Below are positions 25,510-34,711 of a DNA stretch of 64,000 nt, piece by piece. Both the position numbers and the translations under genes were made by a program. Position 1 is the stretch's first letter; the number at the start of each line of letters is the position of its first letter. This DNA is from DSVQ01 sp964484765. Its GTDB lineage: Bacteria; Planctomycetota; Planctomycetia; Planctomycetales; Planctomycetaceae. Where the stretch lies: positions 26,842-90,841 of the forward strand of contig CAZAGI010000024.1 in NCBI GenBank assembly GCA_964484765.1, given 5' to 3'. Under the pieces are notes generated by a model, which worked only from the letters and a program-made list of their open reading frames with translations, did not search any database and was not told where the DNA came from.

Positions 25510-26523
25510 TCAATGCGGCTGCATCGTCGGGGGTGAGCTGCACCGCGGGCTGCGGAACGAAAACGCATCCAGTCCCGCGGCTTGCAGCTCGGCAACCAGC
25601 GGGTCGATGTACCCGTGCATCACGCCGACGCGCTCCGCTCCACATGCCGCGATTGTGGCCAGAATCTCGGCATGGTCGGCATGATCGGAGAGCGCGAATC
25701 CGGTGTCGACACGGCGCTGTTGTGCGCCGCCGGGAAGCAACATCCATCCTGAAACAAACGCCGTGGCATAGTTTCCATGAAACGGAAACGGTTGCCGCCA
25801 GCGCGACGACGGCGACACAATGTATAACGCCCGCGGCCAGTATTTCACGTTTTCCATCCGTTGGGGATCAAACGTCGCGGGGAACATAACGCCCTCATTT
25901 TCATAGAACCGGCAATTCTCGGTGACATCCCGATGCACGGCGATCGGGCCGACGGTGGGATCGAGGGCATGCAGCAAGCGCTGCGCTTTGCCGAGCGCAT
26001 AGGCATACAGCAGACTCGCCGCGCCTTGCTGTTGGTTGGCACGCCACCAATCGTGAATCGATTTCATCACCGCAGCCGGGTATTGCCACTGAAAGACCGG
26101 ATTTCCGAAGGTCGATTCCGTAATCAATGTGTGACAAGGGACCGGTTCGAACGGCGTGCAGGTCGGATCGGGAGTGGTTTTGTAGTCGCCGGTGATGACC
26201 CATACTTCGCTGCGGTGTTCGATGCGTACTTGCGACGAACCGAGAATGTGTCCCGCGGGATGCAACGACACGGTCACGCCGGCGAGATCCAGACCATCGC
26301 CGTATTCCAGTGGTTGAATCATCGCGTTGGGTGACGACCGCGAGCGGAGTAATTCCATACCCGATCGCGCGGTGAGATAACTTTTGCAGCCGCGGGTGAT
26401 GTGGTCCGCATGGGCGTGCGTGATCACCGCCCGCGCCACGGGCTGGCAGGGATCAATGTGAAAGCCGCCGGCTTCACAATACGGTCCGGCGGACGTCATT
26501 CGTAATAATGGAACACGAATCAT
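25510..26523 (-). CDS. Ligase-associated DNA exonuclease-like MBL-fold protein
   Basis: A 337-residue metallo-beta-lactamase/beta-CASP enzyme. Metal motif THAHADH (residues about 35-41), LHPAGHILGSSQV, ITGDYKTTPDP, LITESTFGNPVFQWQYP and GFALSDHADH mark the family called ligase-associated DNA exonuclease. Its members usually neighbour an ATP-dependent DNA ligase and an Lhr-type helicase in a repair cluster; neither is in this window. Start MIRVPLLRMT at 26523 fits the family; 26541 is an alternative. The gene is convergent with the PQQ propeller gene, 13 bp apart. Confidence 0.82.
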   Translation of the reverse strand: MIRVPLLRMTSAGPYCEAGGFHIDPCQPVARAVITHAHADHITRGCKSYLTARSGMELLRSRSSPNAMIQPLEYGDGLDLAGVTVSLHPAGHILGSSQVRIEHRSEVWVITGDYKTTPDPTCTPFEPVPCHTLITESTFGNPVFQWQYPAAVMKSIHDWWRANQQQGAASLLYAYALGKAQRLLHALDPTVGPIAVHRDVTENCRFYENEGVMFPATFDPQRMENVKYWPRALYIVSPSSRWRQPFPFHGNYATAFVSGWMLLPGGAQQRRVDTGFALSDHADHAEILATIAACGAERVGVMHGYIDPLVAELQAAGLDAFSFRSPRCSSPPTMQPH

Positions 26524-26543
26524 GTCGACCAGTGTACCCACCT

Positions 26544-26635
26544 CGCTTCGCGGTTTCGCGCCCCGCGAGGATGACTTCCCCTTGCTTTCGAGAACTCAGT
26601 AAAACATTCTGAACGAAGCGCGAAACCGCGAAGCG
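26544..26635. repeat. 92-bp element with 17-bp perfect inverted ends
   Basis: CGCTTCGCGGTTTCGCG at 26544-26560 is perfectly complementary to CGCGAAACCGCGAAGCG at 26619-26635; the centre is unrelated AT-richer DNA. It lies between the divergent exonuclease and phosphoesterase genes, so it occupies their shared promoter region. The CGGTTTCGCGCCCCGCG part recurs at 52220 and, degenerate, at 5740. Confidence 0.8.
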
Positions 26636-26681
26636 ACATCCGGGAACTGATGGTAGCGCGCGAAGTCGTTATGATGACCGC

Positions 26682-27227
26682 ATGAAGATCGGAATCTTTG
26701 CCGACGCGCACGATCACCTGGATCACATCCGCAAAGCGGTGGACATGTTCAACGCCGCGGGGTGCGAGCTTGTCGTCTTCGCGGGGGATCTCGTGTCATC
26801 GTTCGCGGTGCCACCGCTGCGAGCCCTGCAGTGTCCCGTGATTGCGTCCTTCGGAGACAACGAGGGGAACAAGATCGGCGTTACGGCGGGGTTCAAAATC
26901 CTCGGCGAGATTGGCGAACCGCCGTTCGGCTTCCGCACCAAAGACGGCGTCCGCATTCTGGTGACGCACATGCTGCGGTCGCTGCGGGGGGCCGAAGGAG
27001 ACTTCGACGTCTGCATTTTTGCCCACACCCACAAAGCGGAAATCACTCACGACGAATGGGGCCGCCTGTACATCAACCCCGGTGAAACCAGCGGATGGTC
27101 ATACCGAAAACCTAGCGTCGCGATTCTGGATACGCAGCCGTTGGAAGCCTGCATTTTCCGGCTGGATGACCCCGCGGAAGATTTTTCGGGAACTACGGAT
27201 GATGACAGAACGTCTGACTCAAAGTAG
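26682..27227 (+). CDS. YfcE/MJ0936-type metallophosphoesterase
   Basis: A 181-residue cytoplasmic phosphodiesterase of the small calcineurin-like family. Metal motifs in order: FADAHDHLDH (DxH), FAGDLVSS (GDxxS), SFGDNEGNK (GDND/E variant of GNHD), VTHMLRS, and FAHTHKAEI (GHTH position). E. coli YfcE and archaeal MJ0936 hydrolyse simple phosphodiesters in vitro; the physiological substrate is unknown. Its TAG stop lies inside the left arm of the palindromic element at 27221. Confidence 0.83.
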   Translation: MKIGIFADAHDHLDHIRKAVDMFNAAGCELVVFAGDLVSSFAVPPLRALQCPVIASFGDNEGNKIGVTAGFKILGEIGEPPFGFRTKDGVRILVTHMLRSLRGAEGDFDVCIFAHTHKAEITHDEWGRLYINPGETSGWSYRKPSVAILDTQPLEACIFRLDDPAEDFSGTTDDDRTSDSK

Positions 27228-27333
27228 CCCTGTCGCTCCGCGACAGGATAGCCGTTCGGCAATTACACGCTGATCGTTGAACCACACTATCACTTCGGTC
27301 GGCTTTCCTGTCGCGGAGCGACAGGGCTACTTT
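27221..27333. repeat. 113-bp element with 28-bp perfect inverted ends
   Basis: AAAGTAGCCCTGTCGCTCCG followed by CGACAGGA (27221-27248) is the exact complement of 27306-27333. Each arm itself contains the palindrome CTGTCGCTCCGCGACAG. The element contains the stop codon of the phosphoesterase gene and ends 28 bp before the chosen start of the VIT/VWA gene, so it fills that intergenic space. Confidence 0.88.
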
Positions 27334-27360
27334 CAAATCCCATTTCCCAGGATGCCCATC

Positions 27361-29649
27361 ATGCGCCGATTACCGCTTGCGTTGATGTCTGCGTGGCTTC
27401 TCTGTTCGGCGTCCCTTTCCTGGGCGCAGGGGTTGATGATCGTCGTCGATCATCCCATGCCGTTGCCGCGACCGAGCATGCGCCTGCCGGCTCCGACACC
27501 CACGGTGTCGTATGCCATCAAGGAACTCGACGTCCACGCCAAGCTGATTGATCAGGTCGCGCGGGTGCAGGTTTCGCAGACCTTTGTGAACACCTCCGGG
27601 CGGCAGATCGAAGCTCAGTTCGTATTCCCGCTGCCGTATGACGGGGCCATTGATCAACTCACGCTTCTCGTCGACGGCAAGGAATACCCCGCGAAACTGT
27701 TGCCCGCCGCTGAAGCCCGCGCCCGGTACGAGGCGATTGTTCGGTCGAACCGCGATCCGGCGCTGCTGGAATGGATCGGCACGGGGATGTTCCAGACCAA
27801 CGTGTTCCCGATCCCGCCGGGTGCCGAGCGGAAAGTCACGCTCACCTACAACCAACTCCTGCGGAAAGACCACGGCCTCACCGATTTCCTCTTCCCGCTC
27901 AGCACGGCGAAATACACGGGCAAACCACTCGAAAAACTCAATGTGCAGGTGGCGATCGACAGTTCCGCGGACATCAAGAACCTCTACAGCCCCACGCATC
28001 CGGTCGACATTCAACGGCCCGATGGCAAGCATGCGGTGGTGAAGTGGACCCGGCAGAACGACATCCCCGGCAGCGATTTTCGCCTGCTCTACGACGTTGG
28101 CACCGGCCCGCTGTCCGCACGGGTCATTTCGTACCGACCGAATGAGAACGAAGACGGCTATTTCCTGATGCTCGCCAGCCCGCCGGTGGGGGGGATGGAC
28201 GCCGAGCGGCCAAAGAAGACGGTGTTGTTCGTTGTCGACAAGTCCGGCAGCATGTCCGGCAAGAAGATTGACCAGGCCAAAGCGGCGCTGAAGTTTGTGA
28301 TGAACAACCTCCGCGAAGGGGACCTCTTCAACATCGTGGCCTATGACGGCAACGTCGAGTCTTTCAAGCCGGAACTCGAACGCTACAACGACGACACCCG
28401 CAAAGCCGCGATCGGTTATGTCGAAGGCCTGTACGCCGGTGGCGGGACGAACATCCACGGTTCGCTCACCGCGGCACTGGGACAACTGAAAGATTCGTCG
28501 CGTCCGAACTTTGTCCTCTTCCTGACGGACGGCTTGCCCACCATCGGCGAGACGAACGAATCGAAAATTGTTGCCGCAGCGAAGGGGGCCAACGGCGTTC
28601 GCGCCCGCGTGTTGCCGTTCGGTGTCGGTTACGACGTCAACAGCCGGTTGCTTGATCGCCTGGCTCGCGAGAACTTTGGATTGAGTGAGTACGTCCGCCC
28701 GGAAGAAGACATCGAAGCCCACGTCGCGAAGGTTTACAGCCGGATCGCCTCGCCAGTGATGACCGATGTCGCTGTGAACTTCGAGTTCGACGCCGTGCGG
28801 ACGGAAGAAGGTCCGCCGATCAACCGGCAATATCCGGCGAGCGTCGTCGATCTGTTTGAAGGGGAGCAACTCGTCATCGTCGGTCGTTACAAGAAATCCG
28901 GCGTGTCGAAAATCTCGATCACGGGCAAAGTCGGCAGCGAAGCGAAAAAGTTCGATTTCCCGGCCGATTTCGCCGTGAAAAGTTCCGATGGTTCGTTCGG
29001 CTTCGTCGAAAAACTGTGGGCCACGCGGCGGATCGGTGAGATCATCGACCAGATCGACCTGCATGGCAAGAATGCAGAACTCGTGAAGGAACTCGTTGAC
29101 CTGTCCACGAAGCACGGCATCCTCACGCCGTATACGTCTTTCCTGGCGGATGAGAACTCCGGCGTGCGATCGCTGGCGGTTCACGAAAGCCTGGAGCGGG
29201 CCCGCAGCAATCTCGATAGCCTGTCGGCTGCCGAGGGCAAAGCGGGAGTGTCTCAGCGAGCTGGCAAAGCCGGTTTTCAGAATGCGTTCAACGCGCCGGC
29301 TCCGGCCGGGGCCGGAGTGGGCGGCGGGGCTGTTTATCGGGATATTCAAAGCGACAAGGAAGTCCGCCTCGGCGGGATTAAGCAGTTGAACAACGAAACG
29401 CTGTATGCCCGTCGGTTCGCGGAAGCTGAAGGCGGGAAGAAGGGACGGCAGTTGCTTGTTACACCCGAAACGGCCCAGATCGACATCGAAAAGGACAAGG
29501 CCCAGATCAAGACGATCGAACGGTTCAGTGAAGACTATTTCGCGCTGATTCGCGCGAACACCGTCGCCGAGAATCAGATTCTCGCGTTGCAGGAAGCCGA
29601 CGACGAACTCCTCGTCAAATTCCGCGGGCAAGCCTATCTGGTGAAGTGA
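27361..29649 (+). CDS. VIT and VWA domain secreted protein
   Basis: A 762-residue exported protein. Signal peptide: MRRLPLALMSAWLLCSASLS, cleavage after SWA. The VIT domain (residues about 45-170) has VSQTFVNTSGRQIEAQFVFP and FPIPPGAERKVTLTYNQLL. The VWA domain (about 285-460) has the MIDAS DKSGSMSG, with T and D ligands in GGGTNIHGS and FLTDGLPT. The C-terminal part, starting VEKLWATRRIGEIIDQIDLH, is the conserved inter-alpha-trypsin-inhibitor-like tail with LVDLSTKHGILTPYTSFL. Such proteins are common in Planctomycetes and probably mediate adhesion or surface assembly. ATG 27361 has AGGATG at SD distance; 27352 is also possible. Confidence 0.88.
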   Translation: MRRLPLALMSAWLLCSASLSWAQGLMIVVDHPMPLPRPSMRLPAPTPTVSYAIKELDVHAKLIDQVARVQVSQTFVNTSGRQIEAQFVFPLPYDGAIDQLTLLVDGKEYPAKLLPAAEARARYEAIVRSNRDPALLEWIGTGMFQTNVFPIPPGAERKVTLTYNQLLRKDHGLTDFLFPLSTAKYTGKPLEKLNVQVAIDSSADIKNLYSPTHPVDIQRPDGKHAVVKWTRQNDIPGSDFRLLYDVGTGPLSARVISYRPNENEDGYFLMLASPPVGGMDAERPKKTVLFVVDKSGSMSGKKIDQAKAALKFVMNNLREGDLFNIVAYDGNVESFKPELERYNDDTRKAAIGYVEGLYAGGGTNIHGSLTAALGQLKDSSRPNFVLFLTDGLPTIGETNESKIVAAAKGANGVRARVLPFGVGYDVNSRLLDRLARENFGLSEYVRPEEDIEAHVAKVYSRIASPVMTDVAVNFEFDAVRTEEGPPINRQYPASVVDLFEGEQLVIVGRYKKSGVSKISITGKVGSEAKKFDFPADFAVKSSDGSFGFVEKLWATRRIGEIIDQIDLHGKNAELVKELVDLSTKHGILTPYTSFLADENSGVRSLAVHESLERARSNLDSLSAAEGKAGVSQRAGKAGFQNAFNAPAPAGAGVGGGAVYRDIQSDKEVRLGGIKQLNNETLYARRFAEAEGGKKGRQLLVTPETAQIDIEKDKAQIKTIERFSEDYFALIRANTVAENQILALQEADDELLVKFRGQAYLVK

Positions 29650-29650
29650 T

Positions 29651-29749
29651 GTCTTAGCCCCCGGTCAATGACCGGGGGCACCCGCGCTGAATTTGTCTTG
29701 GCGGGCGTGATGACCGATGTCCCCCCGGTCATTGACCGGGGGCTAAGAC
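29651..29749. repeat. REP pair with GTCTTAG ends (copy 2)
   Basis: GTCTTAGCCCCCGGTCAATG then ACCGGGGG on the left and CCCCCGGTCATTGACCGGGG then GCTAAGAC on the right, separated by about 40 bp. Ends, stem and TCAATGA loop match the unit at 17973-18053. The left end begins 2 bp after the VIT/VWA stop, and the right end contains the TAG stop (29743-29745) of the minus-strand radical SAM gene. Confidence 0.88.
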
Positions 29750-31269
29750 GTGTGGCGGCGCTGGCGTACCGGGATCGGTATCGCGGCTGGTTGAACGATT
29801 TTCAAATCGGCGCGGTTGAGATATGGCCGCAAGCACGAGGGCACATCGCTGCGGCCGCCGCGGCGGTAGTCGCGGTACAACACGGTCGCGAAATCCTGCG
29901 GATCAGCGTGGTCCACGGTCGTGAGGTACCGGAACACGAGTTCCAGCAATCGTGGCAGGGCAATGCCGTGCGTGCGGCCCGCTTCGTGATGCAACCATTC
30001 ACTGAAAGCGAGGATGCCTGCGAAGGGGAAACGATCGTCGCGCCAGAACCAGGGTGTCGCCTCGATGAAGTTCCCGCTGTTGGCGATCAGGTCCCAGGTC
30101 TTCGCGAACCGCTTCAGTTGCTGCATCTCTGCGAAGTCGATGTCCGCTGTCTGCAGGATCTCATACGGTGGTTCCGCACTGTAGACGATGCAATACGTGG
30201 CATCGTGGCGGGTGATGGGTGTCCCCCGCAGCCGCTTCAGGATGCCGACCTGAATCTCCTGCGGGCCGAGGGTCACGAGCCGGTCGAACCCGGCGGCGAA
30301 GCTGTCGCGATCTTCACCGGGCAAACCGACAATCAGATCGGCATGCACATGCACGCCGGTGTGATCGCGCAGCCACCGCAGATTTTCCTCGGCAGCCGCG
30401 TTGTCCTGTTTCCGCGAGATCAACACGGCGACGTCATCGTTCCACGTCTGAATGCCGACCTCGAATTGAATCGCTCCGGCAGGAAACCGGGCGACGAGTT
30501 CCCGTAGCGCGTCAGGAAACCGGTCGGGGATCATCTCGAAGTGCAGAAACAGTCCCGGCGTGTACCGTTCCCAGAAAAATTCAAGAATCGCGCGACTCAC
30601 CCGCAGGTTGAGATTGAACGTCCGGTCCACGAACTTGAATGTTCTCGCCCCGCGATCGAACAATCGCTGCATCGCCGTGAGAAACGGCTCCATCGGAAAT
30701 TGGCGCACCGGGATATCAAGAGCCGAAAGACAGAACTCGCAGGTGAACGGACACCCGCGCGAGGCTTCGACATACAGCACACGATTCGCCAGATCGTCAT
30801 CGGTGTAGAGATCGTACGGAAGCGTGACGTCTGCGAGGTTGGGTGTGGGTGGGTGAATCCATTTTTCCAATGGACGCCTGCAGCTAATAAGGTCAGCACA
30901 CAGCGCCGCAAACGCGAAGTCCGCTTCGCCGGTGATGACATAGTCCGCGAGACCGCAGAGCGATGGCGCATCATCAACAAAACTGACTTCCGGTCCGCCG
31001 AGGACCAGCGTGATCTCCGGCCGCAACCGTTTCAGCGTCGAAACCACGGCCGTGGTCTGATCGACGTTCCAGAGATACACGCCGAGGCCAATGATTTCCG
31101 GGTCGTCGCGGAGCAACGTTTCCACGATCTCCAGCGGCGATTGCTGGATCGTAAATTCGCGCAGTTGTGTGTGCGGTTGCAGTGGCCCCATGTTCGCGAA
31201 CAGGTACCGCAGCCCGAACGCGGCGTGCGGATACTTTGCGTTCAAGGTGGCGAGCACAATCTCGGGCAT
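29743..31269 (-). CDS. B12-binding radical SAM protein (DUF4080 type)
   Basis: A 508-residue protein. Residues 1-140 form a cobalamin-binding Rossmann domain (GLGVYLWNVDQT, LVLGGPEVS). The radical SAM core has SRGCPFTCEFCLS, the CxxxCxxC that ligates the 4Fe-4S cluster, then FVDRTFNLN and EVGIQTWND (GIQS-like). The C-terminal 150 residues match DUF4080. Members of this group are presumed methyltransferases or related; no substrate is known. The gene begins 10 bp after the stop of the DJ-1/PfpI gene, so they form one operon. The stop codon is provided by the REP element. Confidence 0.85.
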   Translation of the reverse strand: MPEIVLATLNAKYPHAAFGLRYLFANMGPLQPHTQLREFTIQQSPLEIVETLLRDDPEIIGLGVYLWNVDQTTAVVSTLKRLRPEITLVLGGPEVSFVDDAPSLCGLADYVITGEADFAFAALCADLISCRRPLEKWIHPPTPNLADVTLPYDLYTDDDLANRVLYVEASRGCPFTCEFCLSALDIPVRQFPMEPFLTAMQRLFDRGARTFKFVDRTFNLNLRVSRAILEFFWERYTPGLFLHFEMIPDRFPDALRELVARFPAGAIQFEVGIQTWNDDVAVLISRKQDNAAAEENLRWLRDHTGVHVHADLIVGLPGEDRDSFAAGFDRLVTLGPQEIQVGILKRLRGTPITRHDATYCIVYSAEPPYEILQTADIDFAEMQQLKRFAKTWDLIANSGNFIEATPWFWRDDRFPFAGILAFSEWLHHEAGRTHGIALPRLLELVFRYLTTVDHADPQDFATVLYRDYRRGGRSDVPSCLRPYLNRADLKIVQPAAIPIPVRQRRHTS

Positions 31270-31279
31270 GGTGATGTCA

Positions 31280-31864
31280 TTAATCCAGCGAGATCTTTAC
31301 GCCGAGGACGTTCAGAAACTCACGCAGCCATGCCGGATGCGCCGGCCATGCCGGCGCGGTGATCAGGTTGCCGTCGACGAAGGCCTGATCGATCGGCACG
31401 GCGACGTATTGCCCGCCGGCGAGCGTGATCTCCGGGCCACACGCGGGGTACGCCGTGCAGCGACGTCCCTTTACCACACCGGCGGCGGTTAAAACCTGCA
31501 AGCCGTGGCAGATCGCGGCAATCGGTTTGTTCTGAGTCGCAAAGCCGCGCACCAGGTTGAGGACGTCGGCGTTGAGCCGCAGATATTCCGGAGCGCGGCC
31601 GCCGGGAATCACCAGCGCGGCGTAGTGGTTCGGGTCGATCTCCGCGAACGTGGCGTTCAGGGTGAAGTCATGCCCGCGTTTTTCGGTGTAGGTTTGATCG
31701 CCTTCGAAATCGTGGATCGCCGTGCGGATTTTGTCGCCGGCGGATTTGCCGGGACAGACGACATCCACACCGTATCCCACAGCCTGCAACGCCTGCACGG
31801 GCACCATGAGTTCGTAGTCTTCGACAAAATCGCCGGCCAGCACAAGGAGTTGAGGTGCGGTCAT
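31280..31864 (-). CDS. DJ-1/PfpI family protein
   Basis: A 194-residue protein of the glutamine amidotransferase-like DJ-1/PfpI fold. Features: VLAGDFVEDYELMVP (acidic residue of the active site), LVIPGGRAPEYLR, and the nucleophile elbow AAICHGLQVL with cysteine 119. The CHG elbow is that of PfpI/YhbO-type proteins reported as glyoxal-stress enzymes or, for PfpI, peptidases. First gene of an operon with the radical SAM protein. Start at 31864 (MTAPQLLVL) fits the family start; the ORF can extend to 31879. Confidence 0.88.
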   Translation of the reverse strand: MTAPQLLVLAGDFVEDYELMVPVQALQAVGYGVDVVCPGKSAGDKIRTAIHDFEGDQTYTEKRGHDFTLNATFAEIDPNHYAALVIPGGRAPEYLRLNADVLNLVRGFATQNKPIAAICHGLQVLTAAGVVKGRRCTAYPACGPEITLAGGQYVAVPIDQAFVDGNLITAPAWPAHPAWLREFLNVLGVKISLD

Positions 31865-32245
31865 GAAGTGGAATCCCAATACGGTATGAGTCTGTCAGCA
31901 GGATCGCACGGTCATCGATTTGGTTGCAAGGGCCACGAGGTTCGGCGTTGCAAATTCCACCGATTCACTGCGGCGCTACGGTGCGGTGATGTCGGGACAA
32001 TTTGGCGTACAGCGGCCGTTGTGACGGATCTGAAGGAACGGCGAGTGTCCGGGACGGCGTACTTTCAGGCGCTTGAACGCGGAGTTGATTGTCGGCTGCG
32101 TTCGTTGTGACCGGCAGCGAATTCCCGCCAAATTATCGACATATCAAAATCAGGCGACATATTGGACCTGACGATTGCGACCGGTTAGAGTAGGGAGGAT
32201 GAGTTCCTGACACATTCGTAAGACGGCATCACGGAAGGGACGGTT
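31865..32245. other. 381-bp divergent intergenic region
   Basis: Separates the DJ-1 gene from the pyrophosphatase gene on the other strand, so it must hold both promoters. No clear operator, RNA gene or ORF with coding character was found. A ribosome binding site GGAAGGGACGG ends it, 4 nt before the hppA ATG. Confidence 0.5.
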
Positions 32246-34708
32246 ATGAATGGGGCATGGGTCCGCGGACTGGGCATTGTCGGTGCAGTATCGGTACCTG
32301 CGACGGTCATGGCAGGCGAAGCCGATCTGCATTTGCCCGCGCTGCCAATGTATTCTTTCGAGTGGAATCTGCTCGCGATCGGCATGCTGATTTGTGTCGG
32401 CGGACTGGCGTTCGGTTACAGCATCTACCGCCGGTTGCAGCAACTTCCCGTCCATCAATCCCTGAGAGAAGTTTCCGAACTGATCTACGGGACCTGCAAG
32501 ACGTATCTGATCACTCAGGGCAAATTGATTCTGCTGCTGGAAGTGGTGATCGGCGCCATTATGGCGTACTACTTCGGCATCCTCGAAGAGAAGCCGTGGT
32601 TCGACGTTGGCGTCATTCTCGTCTTCAGCGTGATCGGCATTGCCGGCAGTTACGGAGTCGCATGGTTCGGTATCCGCGTCAACACGCTGGCTAACAGCCG
32701 GGCTGCATTTGCCGCACTGCGGGGCAAGCCGTTTCCGGTCTTTGACATCCCGCTGCAGGCGGGGATTTCCATCGGCATGATGCTGATCAGCGTCGAACTG
32801 CTGATGATGCTCGCCGTGCTGTTGTTCGTGCCGCAGAATCTCGCCGGACCGTGTTTTATCGGTTTCGCGATTGGGGAATCGCTGGGGGCGTCGGCACTGC
32901 GAATCGCGGGCGGGATCTTCACCAAAATTGCGGATATCGGTGCGGACTTGATGAAAGTCTTCTTCCGGATCAAGGAAGACGATGCGCGGAATCCCGGCGT
33001 GATTGCCGACTGCACCGGAGACAATGCCGGCGACTCGGTCGGCCCGACCGCGGACGGGTTCGAAACGTACGGTGTGACCGGTGTCGCGCTCATTACCTTT
33101 ATCAGCCTCGCCATCCGCGCCCCCGGCGGTGACCAGGCCGCGACAGGAGCGCTGCAATGGCAGCTGCTGACGTGGCTCTTCGCGTTGCGGGCCTTGATGA
33201 TCGTGACGTCGATGGCGTCGTATTGGATCAACCAGGCGTTGGCGAAGTCGTGGTACGGTACATCCGACCGTATGAACTTTGAAGCGCCCTTGGAGACGCT
33301 CGTCTGGCTGACGTCGGCATTGTCGGTGGCGGTGACGTACATTGCTTCGTATGTGCTGCTCGGCAATCTTCCCGGCGATGGCTCGTTGTGGTGGAAGCTC
33401 GCGTCGATCATCAGCTGCGGTACAGCCGCCGGGGCAATCATTCCCGCGCTCGTGCGGGTGTTTACTTCGACCAGTGCGGCCCATGTTCGCGAAATCGTTG
33501 AAGCCTCGAAAGAAGGCGGCGCCAGTCTCAATGTCCTCTCGGGACTCGTGGCGGGGAATTTCTCCTGCTATTGGATCGGAATGGCGATCGTCGGGCTGAT
33601 GGCCATCGGTTACCAACTCGGCAATTGGGGTCCCGAAGTGCTGATGGTGCACCCGCAAGCGGCGTCGGTGTTCGCCTTCGGGTTGATCGCCTTCGGTTTT
33701 CTGGGGATGGGTCCCGTGACCATTGCCGTCGATTCTTATGGCCCGGTGACCGATAACGCACAATCGGTGTTCGAATTGTCGATGCTGGAAGCCGACCCGA
33801 ATGGAGCAGCCGACATCCAGCGCGATTACGGTTTCACTCCCAACTATCATCTCGCCAAGCATTTTCTCGAAGAAAACGATGGTGCCGGCAACACGTTCAA
33901 AGCGACGGCCAAGCCGGTGCTGATCGGGACGGCGGTGGTGGGTTCTACCACGCTGATTTTTTCGATCATCATGATGCTGACCGATGGCCTGACCACTGGG
34001 TTGAACGAACTGTCCATTCTGCATGCGCCGTTTCTGCTCGGTCTGATTCTCGGCGGTTCGGTGATTTACTGGTTCACGGGAGCCTCGATCCAGGCCGTTA
34101 CCACCGGGGCGTTCCGCGCCGCGGAATACATTCGCCGGCACATTCATCTCGAGCAGGATGCCGGCAAAGCGTCTCTCGCCGACAGTCAGAAAGTCGTGCA
34201 GATCTGCACGGAATACGCTCAAAAGGGGATGTTGAATATCTTTCTGGCGGTGCTATGCATCACATTGTCGCTGGCCTGTTTTGAGAACTCGTTGTTCATC
34301 GGCTACTTGATCTCGATCGCCATTTTCGGTCTCTACCAGGCCATCTTCATGGCGAACGCCGGCGGTGCCTGGGACAACGCCAAGAAACTAGTCGAAGTCG
34401 AATTGAACCAGAAAGGGACCGACCTGCATGCGGCCACCGTCGTCGGCGACACCGTCGGCGATCCGTTCAAAGATACGTCTTCCGTGGCGATGAACCCCGT
34501 GATCAAATTCACGACGCTCTTCGGGCTGCTCGCGCTGCAAGTGGCGATCCGGCTTTCGGCCAACGGGCAGGAATCGTTGCGACAAACCGCGGCCTGGGTG
34601 TTGCTGGCCATCGCAACGTTCTTCGTTCACCGTTCGTTCTACGGCATGCGGATCAAAGTCGAAGCACCCAGCCCGGAACATGCCACAGTTCCAGCGGCGG
34701 CCCGCTGA
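32246..34708 (+). CDS. hppA: Membrane-bound ion-pumping pyrophosphatase, divergent clade
   Basis: An 820-residue integral membrane protein with about 16 TM helices that couples PPi hydrolysis to H+ or Na+ export. Diagnostic sequence FTKIADIGADLMKVF, then EDDARNPGVIADCTGDNAGD, then SVGPTADGFETYG. In common M-PPases the last part reads VAGMGADLFESY, so this is a divergent form. The distal pyrophosphate site GGAWDNAKKLVE and GDTVGDPFKDTSSVAMNP is intact. Lysine 552 in GNTFKATAK occupies the position that is Lys in K+-independent enzymes and Ala in K+-dependent ones, so K+ independence is predicted. Pump ion cannot be read with confidence. It converges with ispD, 3 bp between stops. Confidence 0.9.
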   Translation: MNGAWVRGLGIVGAVSVPATVMAGEADLHLPALPMYSFEWNLLAIGMLICVGGLAFGYSIYRRLQQLPVHQSLREVSELIYGTCKTYLITQGKLILLLEVVIGAIMAYYFGILEEKPWFDVGVILVFSVIGIAGSYGVAWFGIRVNTLANSRAAFAALRGKPFPVFDIPLQAGISIGMMLISVELLMMLAVLLFVPQNLAGPCFIGFAIGESLGASALRIAGGIFTKIADIGADLMKVFFRIKEDDARNPGVIADCTGDNAGDSVGPTADGFETYGVTGVALITFISLAIRAPGGDQAATGALQWQLLTWLFALRALMIVTSMASYWINQALAKSWYGTSDRMNFEAPLETLVWLTSALSVAVTYIASYVLLGNLPGDGSLWWKLASIISCGTAAGAIIPALVRVFTSTSAAHVREIVEASKEGGASLNVLSGLVAGNFSCYWIGMAIVGLMAIGYQLGNWGPEVLMVHPQAASVFAFGLIAFGFLGMGPVTIAVDSYGPVTDNAQSVFELSMLEADPNGAADIQRDYGFTPNYHLAKHFLEENDGAGNTFKATAKPVLIGTAVVGSTTLIFSIIMMLTDGLTTGLNELSILHAPFLLGLILGGSVIYWFTGASIQAVTTGAFRAAEYIRRHIHLEQDAGKASLADSQKVVQICTEYAQKGMLNIFLAVLCITLSLACFENSLFIGYLISIAIFGLYQAIFMANAGGAWDNAKKLVEVELNQKGTDLHAATVVGDTVGDPFKDTSSVAMNPVIKFTTLFGLLALQVAIRLSANGQESLRQTAAWVLLAIATFFVHRSFYGMRIKVEAPSPEHATVPAAAR

Positions 34709-34711
34709 GAA

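Noticed and set aside
27370..29631. Minus-strand open frame of 753 codons opposite the VIT/VWA gene
   Set aside because: Composition is Arg/Val/Phe-skewed with no domain motif; the plus strand carries clear VIT and MIDAS motifs.
32150..34222. Minus-strand open frame of 690 codons opposite hppA
   Set aside because: Composition rich in His/Arg/Gln with no motif; it mirrors the pyrophosphatase gene.
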